From Eudorina sp. 2006-703-Eu-15 (taxonomy: Eukaryota > Chlorophyta > Chlorophyceae > Chlamydomonadales > Volvocaceae), in the NCBI GenBank assembly GCA_003117195.1, contig BDSI01000076.1, positions 62,001 to 126,000 of the forward strand: a DNA stretch of 64,000 nt, written 5' to 3'. Below the pieces are notes generated by a model, which ran no database searches, was not told the DNA's origin, and saw nothing but the letters and a program-made list of their open reading frames with translations. Every line of letters starts with the position of its first letter. Position 1 is the stretch's first letter. Made by a program: the position numbers and the translations under genes. Positions 26,760-36,968 of this stretch are shown here, piece by piece.

Positions 26760-28459
26760 GATCACTGCGGCACTTTCGGTCGGCGAGGAATGAAGGTTGC
26801 CCTGGGTTGCGGTCAGGAAGGGTCATATGATTACGGAGGCGTCTGGGTGTGATGAGGTCTTGGGGGCGATGTGCATGCATCTCACCATGTCTTGCAGGCG
26901 CGTGACGTGACATGATGCGGTTTGATGGCGGCTGTTACCACAGTACATACAGGGTGCAACTAGTGCTGATTGATTTTCATCTGTACAATAGCATGTACAT
27001 TACCTTCAAATGGGGCGTTTGGACTGGTGTGCTAAGCTGTGCTGGCCGAGGCCAACATCCCATGTGAGTGAATGCGTCGACCGAATTTAATCTGTGGGGC
27101 ATGATGCCCGGTCTCCTTCTCTGATGCTGGACTCCGGGCTTCATCCGCCCATGTGGACATGGCAAGTGCAGGGTGTGGGCATGGATCCAGTTGCGATACG
27201 TTACATGCGATACACGGATTGTGTGCATGGCAACGGTACAGAGCCGTCGGGGAGCAATTCCCAAGTTCTACCAGACGCAATGCAAAACACGATTGGACGG
27301 AAGGTTCGAGGGTTTGTACATTTGCTGTAATAGATGATCCAGATGAGTGCTCGGAAACCGTTCCTGCCGGCCTGCGGAACACGTCCAGAGCATCCGTCCA
27401 TATGATTCCTGTCTGTTAAGAGGTTGTTCAGTACAGAGCACTTCTCAAATCCGTACCCTCCTGCCATGGCCGGTAGGGTAAAATTTACATGGCGAGTGAT
27501 GAAGCCGCACAGGCCATCAATACCCCACACGTCGCGCACCGGCATCGAGCCACATCCTCCAGGCGTATGTGAACGCCGTGCGCACGCACATGTCCCTCGT
27601 CAGGCTAAAAAGACAGAAAGATTCGGATACCGCTGCGCTTGATTGAACAGACAACCTACCCGCTAACCCAAGATGGCCCAATACTCACCCCACTTCCTGC
27701 ACACTTCCTCGTGCAGTCTTGACTACGGTTTAAAAACACTGAAAGCTGCCGCTGAGTCCTATGCACGAACTATACAGACTGCATCCACCTAGATCCAGCT
27801 ATATACGCGTACCCGGTCATGTCATGAAGTCAGGGGTGAGCGTCATCGCGCTAGGGCCGGAATTGGCTTGGAATAACGGCATGCAAGGCTCCTGCGGCCG
27901 CGCCCGCGGAGCGCTCCCGTCCTTGGCACAGGCTCCTCCCCACCCTCGCCGTCAGCACACCCACGTTCCAAACATAGCGCGTGATATGCACAAGCACGAC
28001 AAACGTTTTGCCAACGCGGAACAAGAATCCCGCTCTGTACACGCGGCGTGGCTGCAAGGCCTCGCGTTCAGTTTCCTTGACGAAGGAGCCGCGCGGTCAG
28101 ATTATACACACGTCGCCATCCTACGGCCCCACATCTCCTGCCCAGTGTCGCTCCCTTTCCCTGTACGCCCTTCCTGATCCAAGCAACCCATGTCTTCAGA
28201 CCGTGGCACTGTGGCTCGTTCGCCACCTCACTCCACCCCGCATCTGACATGCCTGCTCCAACGCACGCAGTTCTATGACCCATATAACCCCAGCCCGCGA
28301 CGACGGTGCAACCGGCATCTCCGACACGGAATCCCACACGCGCACGCGTATGCATGCTTGAACACGCGTGCGCTCGCCCGGTCCGCTGGCGCCGCCGCCA
28401 CAAAGAATCTCGATCACGCCCGCCCCGCCCCGCCATCACTCGGCGGACCGGCCGGCCGC
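26760..28459. other. Intergenic stretch without a recognised gene
   Basis: No family motif or coherent exon chain on either strand. The part near 28460 should hold the 3' UTR of the EF-hand gene. Confidence 0.4.
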
Positions 28460-30650
28460 TCAGCTGGTGAACACTGCGCAGAACGCAGCGTAATCGATCG
28501 TGCCGTCCGCGTTCGTTGTCATGACGGGCGCCAGCGTGTCGAAGTCCTTGTCGTTCAGGACCACACCCACGGACGCGCACCCTGCCACCAGGTCGTGCCG
28601 AGTCACCCGCCCGTTGCCCGCAGAATCGAACGCTTTGAGCAGCCGCTGCAGGTCGCTGACCACTGGCCCGATCTTCTTCTTCAGCTGCGACAGCAGCTCA
28701 ACGCGCCGCTCCTCCTCCGCTTTGTCCTGTCGGAAGTGAACAGCATCACCAAAGATCGAGAGACCAGTTATTGGCTCGCCGCCATAACCACCGAAAAAGT
28801 CCGAAGCCTTACAAAGCCGACACACCTAACCCAAAAAGCCCACACGGCCCGGTCGGCACCATGTGCCCCCGGCTACGTTTTTTCCAACGCGTGCCACGCT
28901 TATCTGGTCCGTGAGCGCTAGGTAATCGCGGCAGATGCGCGCACAACCGTGCGCCCCTGGTGACCTAACAGCTCGCTGCGTCCTTGATCGGGCCCCACCT
29001 GGCTGTAATCGACGTAGCCCTTGTAGAAGGCGAAGTCCGATGGCGACATGAGTTGCGCAACCAGCGCCTCGTACTCGAGGTAACCAGTGCCCTGTGGCAC
29101 ATCACATCCAGGGCGCAACTGTTGATCAGCGGCACGGCGCGACGGCATGCGCCTATCGTGAGCGGGCCCTATCAACTCCAGCCATGCTCCTGACACGATC
29201 AAAGCCGTCCCTTGCCGAGCATACATAACGCTATAGCCATGATTTGAATTGAGGTCTCTACGCTCACGCGATCAACTCGCTTTCCGAATGCCTCTTCCGG
29301 ATTAGCAGCCGGCGAGAACCTGACAGGCCCAAATAGTCGAACGGAAGCACGCAGCCGCAAGACCCGCCCGGGCACCCCGCCCAGCTCACCTCGGGGTCGT
29401 ACACAAAGTACAAGGCCATCAGCGAGTCGTCGTCCAGCTGCATGCCGAACGTCTCCGCCATGTTACGGAAGTCCTCGAAGTGCACGCGCCCCGAGTCCGT
29501 CTTATCGTACATTTTAAAGAGCTTGCGCATGCGGAACGCGTTGTTGTTGCTGTTGCCTAGTTTGGCCTCCATGCGCTCACGCATGGTGCTGATCATCTTT
29601 TGGAGACGCTTCCTGCGGTAGGCGACAGGGTGAGGTGTGTTGAGAGACCATACACTAACCCCGTCACTAAGCCTCGGCAACGCAACGGATGCCGACACAT
29701 GCCGAGGGCACAAGACCTGGTAACACGTACAACCCATGCCACCTGCCACCTTCGCGGGAGTTATGCTTCTGCATCTATCCATCGTGTCTGGCAGATTCTG
29801 GGCTTCGGGTGTCTGAGCTGTCATGTCCGCGTCCCCCTTCTCTCGCAGACTACCGTCTACAAGTACGACCGTCCCGACACTGTCCCCCATCGAAGAAGGC
29901 CCAGCCCTTCATTTAAATAGGGTGCCCCTCGAATACAGTATATTCAACGACAAGAGCATCGAGATGAGCTTCAGGACTCACTCTCCAACACGGTTGAAGG
30001 AGCTCTTGTAGATGTTGGTTAGGCTAGAGGTGGTCTTCACCAGGTCCTCGTTGCGGTTCGGGCTGCGCAACCGTTCTTGCCCGTCGAATGGAGCCTTGAA
30101 GTCGACCCCATATGACGTCCGGAATGGCACGATGCGCTCGTCACCCAACGCAATGTTGCTCATGGGCGGCTTATAAGACGCCTGGATGGCAGTGTCTTGG
30201 AGCGACGGCCACAGGTTACCAGGCTGCGGCTTCCTAAAGTTCTCCGGATCGTTGCAAGGGTCACGCGCTGGCGAGGCCTTCGGGGCTGTCTGGGTACGCG
30301 TGTAAATGAACGACTCAGGCGTTGGGTCCTTCGTCTCAAGCTGAGCCATCACGGGCGTCTTCTTGTATGTCTCTTGAAGCCCCTGGACGTATCCAGTGTA
30401 CCTGGGGAAGCAAGGGAAGCGTGTTGGGTCAGTAAGCAACGCAATCTTGTTCTCCACGAATGTCATCGCGCCGCACAGGTTACATCAGAACAATATAAAG
30501 AGACGATTCCGATAGGTAGCAAAATATGTCTGTCACAGGAACAACGTTCCCGCAGCAACATGAGAAAGCTTCACGCGGCCGCTCTCTTCCAGGTACGCAC
30601 CCTGGAATCTTCCATTCTTGCTCAGTGTAGGGAACCTTAGCCGTCGACAT
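28460..30650 (-). CDS. Four-EF-hand protein with ciliary microtubule-inner-protein-like N-terminus
   Basis: Exons: 30650-30601, 30401-29982, 29612-29390, 29091-28999 and 28726-28460. All phases close, giving 350 residues. The tiny first exon supplies MSTAKVPYTEQEWKIPG, and splicing completes IPGYTGYVQG, the Pro-Gly-Tyr-Thr-Gly motif seen in proteins that bind the inside of ciliary doublet microtubules (CIMIP2/DUF2475-like). Residues of about 17-155 are extended and Pro/Thr-rich. The C-terminal half has four EF-hand-like loops: YDKTDSGRVHFEDF, YDPEGTGYLEYEAL (completed across an intron), FDSAGNGRVTRHDL and TTNADGTIDYAAF. Several loops lack acidic residues at position 3 or 12, so Ca2+ binding may be partial. 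A flagellar role is inferred from the motif; I cannot assign a specific FAP number. Confidence 0.8.
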
Positions 30651-31740
30651 TTCGCTGGATTGCTGGTAGATGAGAGCGCAGAGCACGAGCAGGAAGTTAG
30701 ACACGGAACTCGAAGTCACAGGAAGTTTAATATTGAATGGGCGGGATCACGCTGCTCGCAGTATCGGTAACTCTTGGACATTGTGGGGAACAGGAGCTCC
30801 TTTAACTCCCAATCCAACTGTACGACTCTAAGTCCAAGAGTGCCGCGCTCACCCCTCCCGTAGTGGATCAGCAGAACAACAGAGGCATACGTAATAAAAT
30901 TATAACAATTCCGTTGATGCTTAATTATCTCACTATAATGTATTAGTGAATCCTATGGAGAATTGCAGCTCTCAGTGCTCATTTACAATACTGTTGCACT
31001 ATTGCAACCCTTGTTTAGAATGTATGTTTATAAATACGCATGCCTGGTGCGGCACGGGCCACGGCGCTCGAAACGTTTCCAGTAGACCAGTACACAATGC
31101 ATGAGCACGAGTCTTCAAGCGAGCAAAACCATTTCACATCGGCAGATAAGGAAATTTGACAGCGTTTTCATCAACCGCCTGTGCAACGCAGGCTGATGCA
31201 GCTATGTTGGTCATATGTGATGTGTATGTCTTTCATGTCGAAAGTGCTTCAAATGCAATTATGGATTGGCTGTCGTAGGTCGCAATTTTGATGCAAGTTG
31301 CGAGTGTCGAGTCCTGAATGGGTGTTGCGAAGGGTACCCAGGATACATTTCCTGGCCATTTTGATGCCCAAGTGATAAGTTTGTATCGCTGAGAGACTTT
31401 GCACAAAACATCATCATTCTGAACGGTGTGACAAAAACACAGGCCGCTACGAAAGGCACAACGGGAACAAGCGGTTTGCTGAATAAAGTGGTACACACTG
31501 TAATTTAGGTATACACCATCAGTGAACGCAACAATGACGGCGAAAACGGGACAGCAATTGCTGGTGAGGGCAACAAGCAACTTTAGCTCAAAATTCCCTT
31601 TACGAATGAACGCCAAAGCTTTTAGTGTCGCAAATTCTGCATTCTCAATTACGTCGTCCGAACTGCAGTGTATCTCGGCACAGACTTGTCTCGTACCTGC
31701 CTGTGTTCCGGAACGCCGCGATATGTAGGGTCAACTCCAG
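30651..31740. other. Divergent intergenic region
   Basis: AT-richer DNA between two divergent genes. It should contain the promoters of the EF-hand gene and of the alpha/beta hydrolase, and the hydrolase's missing first exon. No coding family seen. Confidence 0.4.
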
Positions 31741-34721
31741 CCCTCGCAATCGGGGTTCATCGACAGCAGGCGGGGTGCCTCCTTGTACTATGAAGCTTAC
31801 GGCAGCAAGGACCACAGGGCGCTGGTGCTGCTCAACGGCGCGGGCATGAAGATTCCCTTCCTGGGCCACCTCATACAGCGCATGTGCCGCTTGGGCTATC
31901 GGGTAGGGCCCTCCTCTCTGCGGCCCCGGCCCGGGGGTCAGCGTGTGTGAGAATCTCTAGGTGACAGGAGACCCCGCGCCCTCACCGCAGCACCAACAGC
32001 GGCGGCATTCCCACGGTATGCTGCAGCCCGTTGCAGCCTGCCCACGGTGCCTCATCTAGGACTACCGTAACCCCCTGTACAGGCCTGTGCAACCAACCGC
32101 AATCCGGACCGCGCTGCCGGAAAGCACTGCGAACACGTGCCTGGCCTCCGCTAGGGCGGGGCAAGGTCCAGCAGAGGCCCGGGATGTTGTTTTCGCGGCA
32201 GCACCGGGGGCCGGCTGTTCAGCCTCTCATTCCGGGGTTATAATCCTCCGAGACCACCACACGGCCCTCTGTATTTTTGTTCGCGGCGTTCAGGTGTGGA
32301 GGTACCGTTGCCGACTTGTCGGTGGGGCCTACTGGGGTTTGTCCTGGCACACTCGGATACACCGTTGATCCTTTTTCAGGGCCCGCTGTGACGTTCATTC
32401 GTTCGCTCGTACACGGCAGCAGTACCGGTATCACGGCCGCCTTCAATACGCACATCGGGGCTTCAGCCGGCGGAAGGTCGGAGGCGGACGGAGGCCGCGT
32501 CTTGAGCGTATGCCTGTGCGGCGGCGCGCTACGTTGCGCGCACATTGCGGATCTTCGACGGTGTTGGGTGGGACCTTCAGAAAGTGTTAAGAAAAGGATT
32601 TGGGATACAGTGCATGCGGGTCGCCCCGGTAGGTCAACTTGGTGGCCAGATGGGGAATTACGAATATTCGTTACGATGGGGGCACATACCATACTCGGGT
32701 CCACCTTGTAACGGTTACATTACACACCTGGCGCACCAGTGACAGCCGCGTGGTCCCGGCCCTGCCCTGCTGCTGCGATCAGGCACCAGCCAGCCAGTCA
32801 GGCCGCATCCCCACAACCCCGTCCCCAAACCCCTCGCGCCCGCACACCCCACACCCTGGCATCCGCCGTCGTCTGCTGCGTATCCATCAAACGCACGGGG
32901 TTCCCGCCTGATGGATCCCTGGTGGGAGTTCAGACAGCAGACCGCGTCCGCAGATCGCCTTGCAGTGGCCGTCGCCACTGAGCCCCCCGCGGCACATCCC
33001 AATCTGCCCTCAGGTGCTGGTGCATGACCCGCGCGGCATCGGCCGCAGCACGTGTCGCCCGGGGCCCCAGACCACGCGCCTACTGGCCGCGGACGCGCTG
33101 GCTGTGGTGGACGGTGCACTCGGACCCGACGCGGAGTTCTTCCTGATGGGGTTGGACCTGGGAGGCATGGTGGCGCAGGAGCTGCTGTACTGTATAGTAC
33201 GGCGAGGCAAAACGTGAGACCAGTTATGGCAGTGCGGACGTATGGACTTGTTATCACAGCGGTGGGTAGGACAGCGTTCAAAGCAGCCGTCAGATGGGAG
33301 ATCTGCTGCCTCGGCTGGCTCCATCCTTCCGTGTTACGTGTACGGGACGCCGCCTCACGTAAGGCTCTGCATGCCGTCGTTCGTTCGATCTTGGTGCCCG
33401 TACAAAATGGTGTCGCCCGCCTGTACGGTCGCATGTACAACGCAGGTCACGTGTGCGGGCGGCCTTCCTGGCGGTGACCTCCGGCGGGGAGCGCTGGCGG
33501 CCGCTGCCGTACCGCCGGATCCGCAACGTCCGGCGAACGATGCTGCCGAACCGGACGTACGGCGACCAGGCGGACTTTGACCGGCGGTTCGCTGCGGGGG
33601 CTGCCCTGGAGCTGTTCAGTGCGGGCTGGATGGATGCGCCGGCGGCCGCCCAGCCTGCGGGTGGGGCTGCGAGTGCGGCGGGCAATGCGGGGCGACCAGC
33701 GCCCCAGATGCCGCCATTGGCGCAGCCGCTGGATCCCGTGAGCCTAGTGGACCCGGCGGACCCGGCGCAGCAGCCGCCCCTGTCCAGCCAGCCAGCTGCC
33801 CCAGCTCATCCAGAGGGCTGCCAGTCACCGCAGGAGCCGTCGTCAACTCCGCAACGGCCGGCATCGGAGCAGCAGCAGCAGCAGCAAGGCCAGCAGGACG
33901 AGGCCCTGCAGCAGCCGTCCGAATCAGCGTGCAAGTCAGCGACATCGGCAGCGGTGCCGTCACCGGCGGACCAGGAAAGCCCGCAGCCGCCAGCAGCACC
34001 GCCGCCGCCATCACCGCCACCGCCGTCGTCGCCGTCGCCGCCGTCGCCGCCGCAGTCATCGCTGCAGGCCCAGCACCCCGAGCAGTCGTCGCAGCAGCAG
34101 CCGCCCGCGGCGGCGCCCGGGACCCTGCTACGGCGGGGTGACCGCATCCTGGGGCTGTGGTCTCAGCACTGGCAGCAGATGACGGCGGCGCTGCCCGCTG
34201 AGAGCCGGGGCCTGTGCTTCCATTTGACGGCCCTCAAGAGCCACTTCCTGGGGCCCCGCAGGTGAGGGCACATATCGATGAAGTGTGAACGCAGTCCGGG
34301 CATCAATTTACACCAGTATGTACTGTAGCTGTGTACGGTAATGTACGACCGCTGTGTCAGCTAAGGTGACTCCTGGCAAAGTTACTGTCGAGCTGCCATG
34401 AATGCCCGCGAATGAGGTCTAGGTCCGCAGGCCGCCACATATGTGACCCACCTGCCGCGGATGCCGCCGATGGCCGGGCCCCCCTATGCAATCGATTTGG
34501 CGCGCAGGGCGGAGGCTATCCGGGCCTCGGGGGTCAAGATCGGGGTCGGCATCGCCACGGCCGACAGAGTGGTTCCGGAGCCGCAGCAGCGGCTGCTGGC
34601 GAAGCGGCTGGCGGCGGAGGAATATGTGGTAGGCGAGGGCCACTACGACAGTGTCTTCTTCGAAGGGGTGTCGGGCATTGTGGCGGGCGCGCTCGCGACC
34701 TTCGGGGACAGCCGTGTGTGA
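31741..34721 (+). CDS. Alpha/beta hydrolase with Asp in the nucleophile position
   Basis: Exons 31741-31902, 33014-33186, 33446-34261 and 34508-34721 join in phase; an upstream first exon with the ATG is not resolved. Exon 1 has SLYYEAYGSKDHRALVLLNG, the first strand and oxyanion loop. Exon 2 has VLVHDPRGIGRS and the nucleophile elbow GLDLGGMVAQEL. The central residue is Asp, not Ser, as in haloalkane dehalogenases and epoxide hydrolases. Exon 3 starts SRVRAAFLAVTSGG and then carries a Pro/Gln/Ala/Ser-rich insert of roughly 150 residues in the cap region before LLRRGDRILGLWSQHW. Exon 4 has GIATADRVVP (acid) and EGHYDSVFFEG (catalytic His). The substrate is unknown. The acceptor at 34507, not the tempting one at 34430, is required for frame. 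It converges on a second, unrelated hydrolase at 36969. Confidence 0.82.
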
Positions 34722-35023
34722 GCGGCGGGTGACAAAAAGGGGGCGTGGGGGCGCCGTGGCGGTAGGTGGCCCTTGGTTTGGCTTTGTTGGAATATCAGTG
34801 AGGAGCTTTCCAGCCTGTTCCCATACGAATACAGGTTGACATGGACGCTGGGGAAGCTGCGCGATGTCGGGCTCAGTCACCTATTAAGACTCTGTGTCCG
34901 CAGCAATCCAACAGCACGCACATGGACATTTAAGGCGGCATCGTACTGCACTCTTGAAATATCGTACTGCACGATCACGTTTGCGAGTCGTACAAATGCG
35001 CCGCCGTGGGCCGTGATTCACGC

Positions 35024-35028
35024 TGTAA
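35024..35028 (+). promoter_or_regulatory. Putative polyadenylation signal TGTAA (hydrolase 1)
   Basis: TGTAA occurs 303 bases after the stop of the hydrolase at 34721, on the sense strand, a plausible 3' UTR length for this type of genome. Confidence 0.45.
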
Positions 35029-35099
35029 TGCAACACCCACAGCTCGGACCTCCCGTTGCACGACATGCGGCAGCGGGCAGTACTGACGCCAAAGCGAAC

Positions 35100-35170
35100 A
35101 GAGCGCCGCCCCGCAAGCCTACGTACCCTGGCGCCTCGCCCAAGCCTACGTACCCTGGCGCCTCGCCCAG
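35100..35170 (+). repeat. Two-copy 27-bp tandem repeat
   Basis: AAGCCTACGTACCCTGGCGC and the seven bases after it occur twice head to tail between about 35117 and 35170. A third, related GTACCCT lies just after. No gene is recognised here. Confidence 0.75.
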
Positions 35171-36968
35171 CAAGCTTGCGGTACCCTCGCTGCGGCCCTC
35201 GGCCCTGGCCGGTCGAGGCGTCGACGGTCCTTCCCCAAAACGACGCACGGCACGCACTGGGATTTCCACTCGACACCGGTGGGCTGGGATTGACCGTTTC
35301 TTCGCCACCCCGACAAGGGACACGGGGCACGGCCGCCACCTCGTGAACGACAGCAGCATCGACGCAGCTGTACAGAGCGGCATCTCCACAGTCCTCCCAG
35401 ACTTCTTCCAGAGGCGCTCAAGGCATTCTTGGGGTGTAGACCCGGGTCCAATTACTTCGGTTGCCGCCACCGCGGTGGCACCCGATCAGATGACAAGGCG
35501 CCACGCAGGCTCGTCCCTGCCCGCCACACAACCACCGCACCAACCACACCCGAAGATGCAGCACCCGCATGACTCATACCGTCCCATACGATATGCCGCC
35601 GACAAAGCCCGCACAGGACTTCCTGGCAGTGCCCCCGCGCTGGTGGAACCGCAAAGGGTATCTACCGCGCACCGGGGAGGGCAGTCAAGACATGTCCGTC
35701 CGGCGCATGACAGTATACAGGAAGCGACGCACGATCTTGCAGGGCCACAGGTTGGATTCGGGGGATCGCGGAGGCACCACACAGCTCGCCGACCATCGCA
35801 TATACCCTGCTCATTGCTCACCGGACGCTCGCGTGCAGGATCGAATCCATGCACATGCAGGTGCGTGGTGTTGGCTGTTGGTCGTCGCGAGGTCGCGACC
35901 GCCGGCAGGTCGACGACCACCGATCGCCGGTGCCTCCCAAGCAATGCGGCTCTCCGTCCCTCCGGTTGCCACTCGTCGTGCTCGCCGCCGGGGACCGGCC
36001 AACCCACCGCCCCCTCGTGCACTCCTTCGGCGTGACCAAACCGAGCCGCACGTGCCTTCCCCCCTAACGTCCCCAAATGGCCCAATGCCCCAAATCGGGA
36101 AATACGAGGTTTGGCGGTTCGTCGTGTGAAGCGCATGACTCCCACCCTTCCGGGACCTGTTCAGGACATCGTGCTCCAGGAGGGGCCCCGACAGACCCCA
36201 AGGCCCGCAAAGGCTCCCGAGCCACCGGAGCAGCCACCGGAGCAGCCACCGGAGCAGCCACCGGAGCAGCCACCGGAGCAATGCAGTCGCAGTAGTAGGG
36301 CATTGAACAGTGCAGTACAGTGCCGTAACATTGACGTAACGCGCGATACGGGTAGGTTCACGAACTGGATATGCATGATACTAAGGATAAAGCAGAGGAC
36401 TCGTGGCATAAAAAAGACATGGAAAAAATCAGGTGGCGGGACAACGCGTCCCGTCCGAATGTCCCCTGGATCGCTGTCGAGGCGTCCCATACATCGTCGC
36501 TGCCGCTGCCGACGCCCCTCTCTCCCCACAACCCAAACGCACGGCTCGAGCGACAGAGGTCCTCGCCCCCACGGCCGTGCCCCTCCTCCTGTTGCTATGA
36601 CGGGGCCACGCGGGACAGAGCGGACCGCCTGAACCAGCCTGACAAAGATGACGACAGCACATCGCATCACATGGCCGGCAGATGCGGCCAGGGCGGCTGC
36701 AAGGCTGGTTAATTAACAACAATAACGCTGTTCAGACTGTTGGCAGTTGGCAGTTGAACGCGGTACCGTGAGGCCTTCCCGGAACCGCCCTTGATCGCCC
36801 GCTGCCACGCCCCGAGCGCGACCGCCAAGCGCCAACCCGGAGTCCCCTGACGCTGTACGGCTGCGCACCCGGAAACAGTCCCTGGACTCGAAGACGACCA
36901 GCTCAAGGCGATTGAGTGCAGGTTACCGCTCACGAAGGGGTCGGCTTCGCGGATCAGCCCCTCTGTTG
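35171..36968. other. Intergenic stretch between convergent hydrolases
   Basis: Long open frames exist on both strands (34773-36035 on + and 36145-35486 on -), but they overlap, are rich in Arg/Pro/Ser/Gly, and match nothing I know. I treat them as consequences of high GC content. It also holds the 12-bp tandem repeat at 36222-36281. Confidence 0.4.
36222..36281 (+). repeat. 12-bp tandem repeat CCACCGGAGCAG, five copies
   Basis: Five head-to-tail copies; the last ends in A instead of G. Read on + it would encode Pro-Pro-Glu-Gln, but no gene is supported here. Confidence 0.95.

Noticed and set aside
34431..34507. Exon start at the attractive CCGCAG acceptor of the first hydrolase
   Set aside because: It would shift the frame into a stop. 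The acceptor at 34507 keeps phase and gives the conserved AEAIRASGVKIG block.
34773..36035. 420-codon plus-strand open frame
   Set aside because: GC-rich composition, overlapped by equally long minus-strand frames, no family motif and no splice context; it starts inside the 3' UTR of the hydrolase.
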